Positions 35,205-47,927 of a stretch of 64,000 nt of DNA are shown piece by piece. Positions within the stretch are counted from its first letter, which is position 1; each line of letters opens with the position of its first letter. The stretch is taken from positions 8,928,001 to 8,992,000 of the forward strand of contig CM065322.1 of assembly GCA_033032175.1 (NCBI GenBank), in the 5' to 3' direction. The translations under genes and the position numbers were made by a program. The DNA is from Saturnia japonica (Eukaryota > Arthropoda > Insecta > Lepidoptera > Saturniidae). The notes below the pieces were generated by a model that saw only the letters and a program-made list of their open reading frames with translations, ran no database searches and had not been told where the DNA came from.

Positions 35205-35895
35205 ATATTTTTTTTAAATATGATATAGCGAAGGAGTTTTTTTGTTTATTTGTGTAAACACACCAGTCTCTGGAACTACCAGTTGAATTTAAAAAAAAAT
35301 ATGTCTATGACAGCCATCTTCACGAAGAATAGTATCTATCTATAAGTTATTGATACATCACACAATCACATGTTAACATCAAACTATGTTACAATCTAAC
35401 ATTGGGCTACAACTCTGAACTAGCCTTAAATATTGATTTTTGGTAAGTATGTCGAAAGTGGAAGTATTTCCGAACTGCTATATCCACGTACGCTGGCGTA
35501 ATGGCTAATGATACGTAAATACAATATTCTACAAAATCATTGGTTCTTAGTATATCTAAAAAAATCCGCAATAGCATATGCTTATCTCTTATACATAGGT
35601 ATTCTGTGACAAAAATTTGTTTAATATTAAAAAGTGATTGATCTATGAGCGTTATTTTTAGGCATGGCATAATAATCCTTACGAACAAAAGTTACTTCAT
35701 CATAAAGATAACTAATTTATGAAGTTAAACTTTTCCCTTTATAGTATGTTATTTGGACACATAGTTTAGGAGATTTAAAATAATTTGTACTTGCGGGAAG
35801 TGTATAAAATTATTATGATAACCTACAGCGCTGCGTTGGCGGCGCGGTGTTTGTCGGATAAAATTTAACTAGTGAAACCGTGGGACACAGCAAGT
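35205..35895 (+). mobile_element. Non-coding Helitron-like repeat (Hel-B), copy 1
   Basis: It shares with 42417-43015 a chain of blocks: GTTTTTTTGTTT, CTCTGGAACTACCAGT, TTCACGAAGAATAGTAT, GCTGGCGTAATGG, TCCTTACGAACAAAAGTTAC, CTTGCGGGAAGTG, and an end with GGCGCGG...TTTGTCGGAT...GTGAAACCGTGGGACACAGC. The end style is that of non-autonomous lepidopteran Helitrons. Short frames inside are not conserved between copies. Confidence 0.6.
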
Positions 35896-36048
35896 ATATT
35901 ATAATGAAATGTTACACCATCAATTAAAGCTTATGTAAATTATATAATTAATAAATTATTAATAGACTTACATTTTCCGATTTTGAAAAAGAGTTATTTC
36001 ATCGTTTAAATAAGTACATTAAATTTATAGATATATTGATATGAATTA

Positions 36049-36296
36049 TAATGATTGGTTTCCGCTGGCGCGTGGCGCTTCAACTAGGTACCTACCGGGC
36101 TACCTTCAAACAATATCTCCTAGAATATAGCAACTTAATATCGTAGTGTGTAGCGATTTTTAAATGAAACTTGTCAACGTGACAGTATTGTCGGTATGGC
36201 ACTGACTCGAATACGCCGATTCGGCGTAGTATTGATTGCCACATTTTATGGTTTGCCAACGGTATCTACTTGAAGCGGTGCGGAAACCAATCATTA
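36049..36296. mobile_element. MITE, 248 bp, 17-bp terminal inverted repeats
   Basis: TAATGATTGGTTTCCGC at the left is exactly inverted at the right (GCGGAAACCAATCATTA). A CGCTTCAA / TTGAAGCG pair extends the symmetry inward. The interior is non-coding. Confidence 0.7.
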
Positions 36297-36329
36297 ATGA
36301 TTAGATCATAAAAAAACAACTAGGAAAAC

Positions 36330-36705
36330 TTATTGCCTCGTAATTACATTGACATTATTATTTTGTTTTCAATCAATAGACAAAAATATCAAATAAGAGC
36401 TTATTGTGGCGTTGTCACATCGGCTTTATTAAAGTTTACAATCGATTGAGAAAAATATCTAGGTAATGGGAGAACTTATAATATCTGCATCATTATATCG
36501 ATTTTATTATTTAGCTTTCAATCTATCGATAAAAAATGTCTACTTGAAGAGCTTTTATATAAATTCTGCGTCATCACATTGACTTTTATTTATTACTTTT
36601 TAATCGATCGAGAAATAAGTGTCTATGTTTTAAGAGAACTTATTGTCACGTCATCATATCGACTTTGGCATATAATTTTGAATCAATTGACAAACAAACT
36701 AACAG
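36330..36705. repeat. Degenerate tandem repeat, about five units of about 78 bp
   Basis: Each unit carries a TCATCACATTGACTTTTATT-like block, then a TTTTCAATCGATTGAGAAAAA-like block, then AAGAGAACTTAT. Units begin near 36337, 36409, 36482, 36565 and 36645. An ATCGAT/AATCGATT core recurs in most units. Confidence 0.65.
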
Positions 36706-36957
36706 AAGTAGGTGTGTGCTAAAATAATATTATCTATACTATTATATATTTATTTTAACATAGTAAACTTTATTCCCCCATATGTTTGATAATATTGTAT
36801 ATATATTAAGATGATCCAAATACAAGTGAAATAAGAAATTGAATATCCAGTCATTCGCAGCACGTTTCCGCCATTTGTTTGCAAGCTAAGTACACAATGA
36901 CTGTTGGGTTATATTATTATATTACAAAACACCCCTGCTAAAATACAACTATTTTTC
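36706..36957. other. AT-rich intergenic DNA
   Basis: No feature. Confidence 0.35.
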
Positions 36958-37205
36958 TCGCATGGCTGCCGGCAGCAGGGTGCAAGGGGATGTACTTTCA
37001 CCTCCATTTCGGGAAATAAAATACACAGATAAGTTTTTTATAAGAAACTGTTTCTATAAAAACTTATGGCGTCTAGGTGGCAGTTAATATTTGTATGATA
37101 CATGTATAATTATTTATAAATAATATTTTTTTAGATAATACATGGTATAGTATGTAGATATCGATGCACCTCCCTGAAATAGTTCTGGCGGCGCCCATGC
37201 TTTCT
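36958..37205 (+). mobile_element. Small MITE-like repeat, copy 2
   Basis: An inverted relative of 19074-19290: CATGGCTGCCGGCAGCAGGG at one end, GGCGGCGCCCATG at the other, with TGGCGTCTAGGTGGCAGTTA and GATGCACCTCCCTGAAATAG inside. Confidence 0.5.
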
Positions 37206-37383
37206 TGTATCTACGTACTGGCTACTGAAGTTCTGCATACCTACCGCAGATACCTATATCCTCGGATTTGACACAGTTCAGAAAATGTCGATAAAATTCC
37301 ACGTGTTATTAGATGTACTGTATTTACTAAATATTGGGATTTCTATTATGTAATTACAATAAATAAATATATTATTCATTCGT

Positions 37384-37491
<108 letters not shown>

Positions 37492-37499
37492 GGTAATAT

Positions 37500-38670
37500 T
37501 GTTTATGTATTTGGATCATTGTTTGATTAACTCATAAAGAATGTTTTAACTTATTTTCTTCGTTTTATTGTACAATATAAAAACTTTTTTTCAATAAACG
37601 CAACACTATTTTATTCTTAGCTATTTTCAAAAGTAAACCGTCGCTAATAATACGGAAATTAAACAAAGAGAGAAATTGCACCGAACAAGCTCGGCAATTA
37701 AGCGCTATAACTTTATTTTAGAAAGTTCTTAACTGCCGTAATTGGGTACTTACGTAAATTTGTATGTCTGTAAAACTTTAGCAATGCAATATTAGCCATT
37801 CAAAGAACCTATCTATAAAAATAGATTTGTAACTTTCGAAAAGTTAGTAATCCTGATAATTTCCGCTGGGAACTAAGGACTGTTGAGTCCTTAAAAAAAT
37901 TGTAACTGAGTTTTTCCCAACACTGATACGCCTATAGTGCCTGTCCTACAGTTCAAGTGTCGTACCTAAAGTTTGGAGGGAGGTTAATGTACCGAATTCT
38001 AAAAAAAAGGATTGTTCAATTTTATACCTATCTCCCAATATCAATCGCCGTAACCTCAGTTCTTATTTCTCTTCATTCAAATAAGTTATGCGAAAACTAG
38101 AAAATCACACTTCAATCTCTAAGTTGAGTTAAGTCAAGCCCAAATAAACCACAATGTTTTACGTAAATAATCGACCGACGAAGATTGCATCAATTGCCAG
38201 CCGCCCGCAACGCCCTCTAGACACGTTGCGCGAATAATCATTTTGTAGACCAAGCATTTTCAAAGAAAAAACATGACAGCCGTAGACTCTATTGAAAATT
38301 ATAACGACAGTAATTCTTTCGATGGTCAAAACATTTCGGGATCGCTCATCAATAGGTATTTCACGCCAACAAAACATCTCACCATTTTACTTAACCTCTC
38401 ATAATAGGTCCGTCCACAGGTATGCTATTTCAGTTATGTTACACAACATTACAATTAACAGATTTCACAGTTATGTCTAATTTTTTTTTCTGTGAAATTT
38501 CATGGTAACTCCGGATACAAAATATTCGTTTTATATAAATCATTCCTGTAGAAAGACAATAATTAATAATATGTTAATTTTCATTTCAATATTATAATAT
38601 CGGAACACAATTTCACACACGGCCATTTAATTCCAAACTAAGCAAAGCTTGTATTACGGTATATACATAC
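37500..38670. other. Intergenic DNA, no gene seen
   Basis: No supported feature. The frames at 38159-38377 (-) and 38292-38480 (+) overlap head to head and match nothing known. Confidence 0.4.
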
Positions 38671-38674
38671 GGTA

Positions 38675-38832
38675 ACAGCTGATATACATATATAAATAGA
38701 TATTTAACACCCAAACACACGACTGATAATTATGCTCATCACACAAAAGTCAGTCATCTCATGGTCGGGGAACGAACCCGCGACCTCTCGGTTCAATAGT
38801 AGGGCTTACTACTACTGCGCCACGAGGTCTAA
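38675..38832 (-). repeat. tRNA-derived SINE
   Basis: On the minus strand the element starts with a tRNA-like head, GACCTCGTGGCGCAGTAGTA, carrying a box A (TGGCGCAGTAG) and a box B (GGTTCGTTCC at 38769-38778). It continues into a GATGAGCATAATTATCAGTC-type body. The head lacks an anticodon-stem structure good enough for a real tRNA. Both internal RNA polymerase III boxes look usable. Confidence 0.75.
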
Positions 38833-39189
38833 ATGAAGTTTTACTTGTCACTTACGGTTCATTTTTATTACAATAGAACAAGACTGTTTACCGTGTGCAT
38901 ACAAAATAATTTTATGTGTTCCTTACAAGAATTCGTATACTGTGAGTTATCTTCAAGATTTTTTTCTGATGAGTTCAATTCTGTTTGTCTTCAATCGCAT
39001 GAGCAAAAGTAAAAATGTTTTCAAAAGAAATTTATCTAACTTGTCCTAAGTTTGGGTATATTAGTTGATTGACCCATAATTATTAAACTGTAAATCGGGT
39101 TAAGTAACCAATGATCCACGTTGCTCTATCCATTCAAGATAATGGTGTTAGATATATTTCTTTGTCGCTTATCCGCTCTATGTAGGTAC

Positions 39190-40112
39190 AGTAGAGCCAG
39201 TACACACGTCAGGTCCAAAGCTGGAGTTACCGGTAAGTTCAATGTAATTGTAGGCCTGCACCAGGAATCAGCTTTAAGCCCTTATTTGTTTCTCCTTCTT
39301 ATGGTTTCACTAACAGCAGACATACCGGAGGAGGCACCTTGGTGTATGCTGTTCGCAGATGGCATTGTTCTTGTTAGAGAGAAGGCTACTGAGGTCCAGA
39401 GTAGACTGGGAAAATGGTGGGAAAAACTTCATTAGTAGAACAAAAACTGAACATTTGTTCTGCGACTTCGGTGGTCCACCAATTTTTATCATATAGCCTT
39501 AAACGGTGTATTCCTACCAGTCTGCTCCAATTTTCGGTACCTCGGTTCATTAATACAAAACAACGGTGATTTGGACCAGGACGTGAAGAATGAGATAAAT
39601 GCTGGATGGGAAAAATGGCGATAGGTCTCGCGGATAACATGTGATTCTCGAATGCCCCTGAAACATAAGGGAAAAGTGTAGAAATCCATTATAAGACCTG
39701 TCTTGACATATGGATCTGAGTGCTGGGCAACGAAAGAAGTAGATGAAAGAATATTATATATGACATAGTTGCGAATATTAAGATGGATGTGTAGTGTAAC
39801 TAAAATGGATAAGACCAGGAATGAGTTTATCAGAGGAAGATTTAACATAGAACCAGTCACAGAGATTGATGGGTATTATAGGCTGGCGTGGTATGGGCAT
39901 GTCATGAGGAAGGGTGAAAGTCATATAACTAGAAAGTAAAGTTTTAAGATGGACGGATATAGGAGTAGAGGAAGACCGAAGAAGGTATGGATGGATTGTG
40001 TGATTAATGATATGCGTATGAAAGGTGTGAATACTGAGATTATATTTGATAGAGTAGAGTGGAAGCAGAAAACATGTTGTGCCGATCCTACTTAAGTAGG
40101 ATAAGGGGTAAG
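39190..40112 (+). pseudogene. RTE-like non-LTR retrotransposon, 3' half, decayed
   Basis: The first part (39190-39435) is reverse-transcriptase domain: a HQESALSPYLF block, then WCMLFADGIVLV, where the catalytic FADD has become FADG. Later pieces in other frames give YGSECWATKEVDER, RILRWMCSVTKMDKTRNEF, YGHVMRKGES and SRGRPKKVWMDCV, the usual order for the C-terminus of this type. It ends with a short palindrome (CCTACTTAAGTAGG) and AAGAAGAAG, as RTE-like elements do. Stops, frameshifts and the lost Asp mean it is inactive. Confidence 0.8.
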
Positions 40113-40227
40113 AAGAAGATAGCTTTTTGTCGCGTAGCATTGCTATTAATGTTAAAAATTCATTAAAAATGTTTTAGGTAAGTAGAAACACGAACTTAAG
40201 TTTAACCAAAAGATTACAGGTAAAAAT

Positions 40228-40330
40228 TAAATGAAACAAATCCATTCCACTAGGCTTAGTCGTACTACCATCTTAGGCCTCATCGTCACATAAGATCGGG
40301 TGAGACTGTGGCCTCAAAACTAAACGTAAT
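40228..40330 (+). repeat. SINE-like fragment (CTAGGCTTAG family)
   Basis: CCACTAGGCTTAG, then CATCGTCACATAAGATCG and ACTGTGGCCTCAAAACTAAA matches the right half of 46255-46450. Confidence 0.55.
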
Positions 40331-41409
40331 GGCAATGATTAAAAAAATATCAATATTTATTGTCTTAACATTTTTCGTTACTTATTTATTAAATAATATA
40401 TTACTTAAACTGGATAATAAACTTACACCCGCAAACCAATCTTTTCGACTCTTGGGACGTCCTTTGCTATTAATGGTTAAAGTACATAAAAACTAGGTTC
40501 GCAGAATATCAACTTAAGTATCTTGTTTTGTAAAATGATGCGTATTATAGTTTGACTTAAAAGAAGTATTGTAAATTAATGACTGTTGAATAATTACAAT
40601 TAATGTATATATAATAAGAATATAATAAGTATAATACAATATATTTAAATATATAGGTAGCGTGAAAAAGAGCCTTTGCTTTTATATTGTATGTTCCACT
40701 TATGTGTATTTAATTTCAAAACCTAAAACTTTCCTTGTTCATTATATAGAATTTCTTATAATAGAATGTTCATAATGTATTGTAGAGAAAGGTAGCTCCC
40801 TCTTCAATCAGAAAGAAAAAATTTAATAATACCTAATAAATAGAGATATCAGGTAATTATTAACGCATAAATTTATTAATGTAGGTATATTGTTTACAAA
40901 AAAATACATCATTAAACAAATTCTTCGAAATCACATTTTTTTAATTATGGAAATTATTAACGTCATAAAAAAATACAAGCAAGTTATACAATTTAAGAAA
41001 AATCTTTATTCCTTTCCTTTATACTTTCATCAATATCTCATCATGGAACCCAGAAATGTTAATCATTTCCGATGAGTCTTACCGATTTCACGGTACTGTT
41101 TCCGCTGATAAATTATTTGTAAATCGTGATAATGCGGTATACCGTTCTCTTGCTACATTTGCGAGCAGAATATCTAAGTTTGTCACGATGATTATACTTT
41201 GTAAAATGTAGCTCGAGTCCTATGACAGATAAGAGATTTCAGGATGACATAACATTGTATCGGGGTCTTCTTCGATTGTTGATTTTATAGATATTTATTT
41301 TTGTAGTTACAACTATGAGTTACATTTATAATATTAATAATCTATACTTATAACAAAACAGTCAATTCGAAATTTGTACATATTTAAAAAACAATACTAT
41401 AAAGAAATT
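40331..41409. other. AT-rich intergenic DNA
   Basis: No supported gene. The short frames at 40308-40496 and 40890-41075 are low-complexity AT-driven. Confidence 0.4.
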
Positions 41410-41680
41410 TAGAATCATGGGCAGAAAACATTTCGATAGGTACTTTTTGAAGTTTTTCCTATCCGTAACGTCTGGGATGGGCGTAGATTTTTTTAATCAC
41501 TTTATTTTAAACACGAAATTCCACGCCGATAGAGCTCAGATACATCTAGTATATTAATATAATACTGTTACGTCTGTGAGTGAAGAAAATGCCGTTATAA
41601 TTCGCGTTATTTATTTATTTGTACTCAGTGAAAAAAAAATCAAACAAACTCACTATATTCATCCCCCTTACTCTCCCTCT
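41410..41680 (-). repeat. Interspersed repeat, minus-strand copy
   Basis: An inverted relative of 9340-9580 (CAAACTCACTATATTCATCC, GTACTCAGTG and GATGGGCGTAGATTTTT are shared). Confidence 0.6.
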
Positions 41681-42416
41681 CTGCCGTCCAATCACTTCAC
41701 ATAAAGGCCGTTAAGTGACAAAACCACTTTTCGGGCTATGGGCAAAAAAGTGACAAATTAATTTTCTAAATAATAAAAAGACTGAGTATTGTTTTTCATG
41801 TTGGTAATTATATCACTACTTTTGTCGATTCCAACTGTGTAGAAAGGCTCAACATATGATAATTTCCTCTACAAACTTAGGTGATACAATATCAGTAATA
41901 AATAAATAAATTGGATTTAGGCTATGTTGCAAGCACAATAATATTACACCGCCGTTGTTTTATTTGAACGTATCCTAATACAGTAATTATAACATTAAAT
42001 TACAGTTAAAATAATATTAATTAATTAAATAAATAATCATTACAAAAAATATTATATTACATTAATTTCTATTGTTTTTTTTATTAAGTAAGTAACTGAT
42101 TCTCGATATACTCTTTACACTAGCACATTCCTAGTGTAGTCATAGTAATAGCTGTCAAGCGATCCGTGCTACATTTTACAAAGCATAATAGATGTATTTT
42201 TCTAAACATAATATTAATAACATTTTATATAAGCCATACTTCTTGTTGCGCGTTTAGTTTAGAGTAAAATTGAGAGCTGCGCGCGTAGTTAGATAAGGAA
42301 GTGCGAAACAATTAGGTGGCCAATCAATGATAATAACGTGAATTGATTATACTGATTTTTTATGGTACATTGTACAACCTTAAATTGTTTTTACACAAAA
42401 AAAAAGTAAAACAATA
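41681..42416. other. AT-rich intergenic DNA
   Basis: No supported feature. Confidence 0.35.
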
Positions 42417-43015
42417 ATCTATACTATAATATAAAAAGTGAAAAGTTTTTTTGTTTGTTTGTTTAAACACTCTAATCTCTGAAACTACCAGTCGGATTTG
42501 AAAAAATATTTTCAACCAACCAGATTCACGAGGAATAGTATAGGCATTATTAGGCTACAACTCGAGCTCTAAATATTCATTTTTGTTAAGTAAGTCAAAA
42601 GTAGAAGCCTTCTCTAACTGCTTTTTCTGTGTGCGCTGGCGTAATGGTTATTTGTTTAAAATATTGGTCCTTGTATATCTAAAAAAAATTCCGCGATAGC
42701 ATAATACATATCTTTTATACATAAGCGGCTTATTACCACAAAACGTATTTAGCGAACTTTTTTGTTGAAGATTAAAAAAATATTTATGATCATTATTCTT
42801 AGGTATGGGATATTAATCCTTACGAACGGAAGTTACTTTATCATAAAGACAATTTAATGAAGGTTAATTTGGCCTTTATACCATGTTATTTGGGTACATA
42901 GTTTAGAAGATAATGAAAAATTAAAATATTTTTACTTGCGGGAAGTGAGAGTGTTGGCGGCGCGGCGCGGCGAGATATTTGTCGGATTTTAAACACGGGT
43001 GAAACAAGTAAGTAC
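42417..43015 (+). mobile_element. Non-coding Helitron-like repeat (Hel-B), copy 2
   Basis: It follows 35205-35895 block by block (CTCTGAAACTACCAGTCGGA, TTCACGAGGAATAGTATAGG, CTTACGAACGGAAGTTAC, CTTGCGGGAAGTGAGAG) and ends GGCGCGGCGCGGCGAGATAT ... ACGGGTGAAACAAGTA. Confidence 0.6.
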
Positions 43016-43805
43016 AAAAATAATATTATCATTGATGATTAACTTCACCATGTTGTTGGCACACGGAAATAAATTTATTGAGTTATTTTTGTTTTTGTAA
43101 CTTTTTACGTTTTAAAATTATTTTTTACTTAATAAGATAGTACCTATATTTATACTAATTAACTTTTTTGGTATGTATAATTTCCAAAGTAAAAAAACAA
43201 ATTAAACCCATCGATGGAAAATAAAATATTTATACGTGCGGCAAAACTTTCGGCCTGACTTGTATTATCGGGAATTTTTTCCGATGAACACCAAAGGTAA
43301 GAGGAAAATTTACCGAAAAATGGAGATTGCTTGAGATGGATTTATTGTCAAAATAATATCTTACGCAGTCTTTTCAAGTTCATTTAATAATATAAAATTT
43401 TAAAAACGTCGTTCAGATATTGGTGGTTGTTTTATTTTTTAAAAGCTGAATGTTTTTGTTACCTAGTAATTTCAACCGGGTTTCAACAAAAGTAAACAAT
43501 AATAATACATTCGAAATAATACATTCAATTCATTGCCTACTAGACAATATTGTGACTGATTTCCATCTCCACTTTTTTGTTATCTGATGTAATATTACGT
43601 CCCTACGTATCCAGTGCAAACAAACACAGACTCCTATTATAACCTATATGTTACTTAACACTTACTTACATTTATCTTTATATTTATTTATTATATTTAT
43701 AGATAATTATTGTCTAATCTAAAACTCAGCATTTTACTTTACTAATTACAAATGTGAATGTTTGTATATTGGGATGTTTGTTTAAGATATATTCACAAAC
43801 GAGAT
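43016..43805. other. AT-rich intergenic DNA
   Basis: No supported feature. Confidence 0.35.
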
Positions 43806-43809
43806 ATAC

Positions 43810-44335
43810 TTTCTTCTCTATTTTAATAGCTCAGCTTTTGTCGGTGGAGTAGTTGCCACTGTTCAGGTGGAACTGAAAGGCAGAGGATAGGGATTCTTCT
43901 CAGTCGTTTCGATCTTGATAAAGTGTTCGTGGTCGTGATGTGTAATCGGGGGCCATTGACACTTGCCTCACGATATCTTTCCATCGGCCGTTAATCTAGA
44001 GCACTCATGCAATGGATCGCCCAGAGGAAACTTAATCTAAGCGGTCGACCGCATGGGTATTCTTTCGTGCATTCTTGTACCTTCAACCTTTCCTAGCAAG
44101 ACCAAACGCTACAAAGAATCGTGGGTTTGTATTATTCGATAAAGTCACTGCTTAATCTTAATTAGCTCAAGTATCGAGACATTGGTGCGAAATTCGGTCC
44201 ACAATACTCGAACCATTATCCTCCAGCCCCACATCGCTAGAGCGTCGATCTGTTTCTTTCCACCTCTCGCCATGTCGACGTGTCTGCAGCGTTTCTGTTC
44301 ATCGCTGATCTAGTGATAGTCATACGCCTTTATAG
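43810..44335 (-). pseudogene. Non-LTR retrotransposon C-terminal relic
   Basis: Read on the minus strand, one frame with several stops gives NGSSILWTEFRTNVSILELI, LGKVEGTRMHERIPMRS, LHECSRLTADGKISRGKCQW and HDHEHFIKIETTEKNPYPLP. This is the order GK-EG-R-GR-P-RW ... LH-A-DR--WR at the C-terminus of a common insect LINE group. It has long been inactive. Confidence 0.45.
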
Positions 44336-45046
44336 TTCATCTACGAAGCCGGTATTCGATATTAACCTTCCAAGATATATGTAACACTTATTAAATTATT
44401 TTATTATACTGTATCTATGTATAAGATAGAGGATTCTAATTATTTAGGTTCCACAATGTAATTATTATTAACAGATTTAGGTAATTCCTGTCTAAAGTTT
44501 AAGGGTTGCTAAGAAAGGCAGTCCATTCACCAAGATGTAGTGGTGATGTTCAAGAATTTAACCCACGTCATAGATTATACATGACCGACGCCTTTTTCAT
44601 TATAAGAGAAAGGATATTCGTTATAAAAGGTGACATTTACTTAGGAAGTTCGATTTGATTAATTACCTATAATTTGGCTATCCTTTTAAATCTTATACGT
44701 ATTCCTTCATTCTTATTATAAATTTATTTGAATAACCGGTATATCATCATTAATATTAAATACCAATGTGCGTAATAGGTACGTACTCCAACGGAAGGGC
44801 ACGTGCGACTGACACTAAAAACCCTTGACGTCTATCGCTAAGAGATATCGAGATTTCAATATTATGCTGTACCGATCGCTTCCTTTCATCTAAGCAAGTT
44901 GTAAAGTTCCTCTTCAATTGATGGATTTATTTAACAAACACGACGATTGTGAATCAATATAAAATAAATAGAAATAGTTTGCTGAGTTTGCTGAATGGCT
45001 GATGGACAAGAGGATTGTGTCCGACTGCATCGCGACCACCATACAA
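44336..45046. other. Intergenic DNA, no gene seen
   Basis: No supported feature. Confidence 0.35.
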
Positions 45047-45469
45047 CAGGTTGCCAACCCTACTATATAATACAGTATCCTACTATATTAGGCGTCGGAA
45101 TAGTATATTTCTAAAAAAGTATACAGTAGGCGAAAATACTAAATTTATATTGGGAAAAAAATTAGGCAACATTATTTATACCAAAATGTCTAAGCGTAAA
45201 ACAGACCGCGAGCCGCATGCAGCCTTTATATATTTCTGAACGAGACTTGGCATTCCAAGTGAGAATGACATATCATTCTCAATTTGATTATTTGTCCTTA
45301 TCATCATTTATATCTGTATCAATCAGTCAAAAATTATCCTTTAAAAAATAAACTATTTATTTGAAACCTACATAACCTTTTTTGTTTTTTTTTTTACCAT
45401 CTACTATATTTTTTCAGGTGATAGCCACGAAAATACTATATTTTAAATTAAAAAAACTGGCAACCCTAA
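45047..45469 (+). mobile_element. Non-autonomous DNA element with GGTTGCCA ends
   Basis: The left end CAGGTTGCCAACCCTACTAT and the right end (inverted TAGGGTTGCCAG) share GGTTGCCA, and each is followed by ATAGTA-rich sequence. Inside, an ATG at about 45186 opens the short frame MSKRKTDREPHAAFIYF, which could be the remaining N-terminus of a transposase. CAGGGTTGCCA-type ends are frequent in hAT elements, but no 8-bp duplication is visible. Confidence 0.45.
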
Positions 45470-46254
45470 GTGTACCACATGCCATAGTGACACGCTTAAG
45501 CGTATGGCGTTACGGAATTAGCAGATGTATATCCAGTAATTATGCGTAAGTAAGCCGTAAGCGTAAGGTACAGATACAAATCTAACAGGGTTACGACAAC
45601 CAGTGACTCTCTTTTGGCTTGTCTCGTGTCAGAATTATAGTGACGAACGTCAATCTTTCGGTGGTAATCGCCGTTATTTTTGTATTGTACCCCTTTATGT
45701 CTTGTAGTTATACACTGACACTGTAAATAATCACCATTTTCGAGCTAAATATTTAGAGGTAAAATCACCAAGGTATTTAATCAAGATTAAGAATGTCGAA
45801 ATTTTTATATTTTTTTCATATCTATTTATCAGCCCTCAAGTTACGCCTTTTTGTACCTATACTTGCTTCACGCTGGGACTAAATTACAAATGTACGAAAA
45901 TTAGAATAAAATCTGGAATATTATGTTATCCTGTTAGATTATACATGTGCAATTTTGTTACAGAAGAACCAGCGCACTATACTAACATACAAAGTAGCCT
46001 TCCACAACAAGCTATAAAAGCGGTCCTCAGGGGGCAATCAAGAAGAAAGGTTAGCCGCGGGGTTCTTAAGCCGCTTACAATCAAATTTATCTGCATCGCG
46101 GCCGGGTTAATCGAGGATTAAGGAAATTGGCCCGAATACACTGATGGAAAAGCTCTAGCGATCCACCTTGAAGACAATTCAATTAGAAACTTATTACACG
46201 GTAGTCAGTAAATAATTCAATAAAATCATTTATCAACCCACTTTGTCGTATTAC
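45470..46254. other. Intergenic DNA
   Basis: No gene. A GC-richer patch at about 46010-46135, beginning GCTATAAAAGCGG (TATA-like), is unassigned. Confidence 0.35.
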
Positions 46255-46450
46255 CGCAATAGTGGTAGCTTATGGTGATAGAGAATTTTCTAATGCCCGC
46301 CTGGCTAGCTACCACCCTGAAGTTGAAATCCGTTGCCCACCACCAATAGGTGAGTTACGACAGCTACACCTGAGAGCTAGTCTTCCACTAGGCTTAGCGT
46401 GTGCCACATCGTCACTTAAGATTGTGGCCACAACGCTAAACCTATAACGA
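46255..46450 (+). repeat. SINE-like element (CTAGGCTTAG family), fullest copy
   Basis: It includes TAATGCCCGCCTGGCTAGC, TAGGTGAGTTACGACAGCTA, CACCTGAGAGCTAG, CCACTAGGCTTAGCGTGTGC and GATTGTGGCCACAACGCTAA, then an A-rich end (AAAAAAAA). No pol III boxes could be placed confidently, so it may be the 3' part of a longer retroposon. Confidence 0.6.
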
Positions 46451-47925
46451 TAAAAAAAAATCTGAACGGTACTAAAGATGTTTTCACTTCAAAAAAGTTA
46501 TATAGCGGAGTTCTTCCAATTTCTCTTGTCGCGTATGGGACACTATTTTTTGAGATTTAGATACCTAATCTTATTGTTTATTACTCGTTTCCCTATTTTT
46601 TTAGTACGAAAAAGCTTCTAATATATAATGCAAGATAGAATTCATTGCTATACGGATATATTGCTAAAACTACACGAGTAAAAGGATTATGTAGTGAAAA
46701 TTTTTAACAATCAAATCGAGAATCGTTAACGGGACCCGCGAATTAAAAGACAGAGCGACAGAGGCCTGTGTATCGTCTACTTTAAGGCATCACGACCTTG
46801 CGAATAGCTACATCTTTCACAGGGACAAAGTTAAACTAGTTTTTACATTACTTTAATACAAAAAGTGAGTATTCGATGAGTATTGGCGTTTCACATTAGC
46901 GGAACCCCTCAACACACCCTTTTCAACATTTATGATCACGACAGCTAGTTATTTGGTACTTTTGGTAGTAATGATAATGATTATAAAATAACGACAAAGT
47001 TCTTTGATTGTTTAACGTGATACCATTTTTTTTCGCATCATAATTACACATCAAGAGTTTTTAGTCACACATAAATCTACAAAATTTAAAATACATATGT
47101 CAGTGTCCTTATTGAATCCATACTGTTATCTAGCTACTATTGACGCTCACTGGACTTAAAAGAAGGCCTACGGGTACATTCTCACTTGGATGTTAGATTG
47201 TCGGACCGTTCATATTTCTACAGATATTCCGTAACTATAAGAGAATACTTTTTTTGCGCCTGCATTTAACTCTGATGAGGTCCACTAGACCAGTAATCGC
47301 TAATGATGATATCGAAGAAAATGTTGCATCTCTGATATATATATAAAGAAGAACTACTTTCCTTAATCTATTATTAAAGAAATATTAAAATAGTTGAACA
47401 CTAAGAACATCAGTTTCACAGATAATCTGATAAAACAATTGGATAAAATAAAATCAGTCCGCGTCGTAACTCACGGTTCTTCCATCTCGACAATTCTCAG
47501 GTAAGTGAGTGAACGTTTACTGCGTATTCATGTCGTTCAACACACGGGAACTTTGTTGTACTCTATTTATTGCCCATGTAAAGCTTTACGATCCATAAAA
47601 ATGAATACAACAACGTTCATTTGTTGAGACAAGTGTCTAATATCATGGTTTATGTATTGTCAAGCCGTTGCCAGCGAACATCATATTTTTACATTCGTAG
47701 CGAACATAAAAGTTTCATCAAAATTCTGGAACTCTTTGAACAGAAGCCTTCGATAATAATGTTATTGCTAAAGCAATAAACAACCCAATGTTACAACCTG
47801 AAATAGTTTACAGTAATTTTCTATCATTCTAATATAATTCGAAAATTCCTTATGGACCGATTGCTAATATTTTTTACGGATAGCGTTTTGGTACTTTCGT
47901 AAAATATTTTAAAATATTCTAGTAT
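46451..47925. other. AT-rich intergenic DNA
   Basis: No supported feature. Confidence 0.4.
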
Positions 47926-47927
47926 TG

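Noticed and set aside
36330..36705. A CRISPR-like array
   Set aside because: Units are divergent and contiguous, with no constant repeat and unique spacer structure. The genome is eukaryotic.
38755..38832. A tRNA gene on the minus strand
   Set aside because: Box A and box B are present, but the cloverleaf cannot be completed and the sequence continues into a SINE body.
39489..40140. Overlapping minus-strand frames of 120-123 codons
   Set aside because: They are antisense to an RTE-like relic whose sense strand matches the expected protein order.
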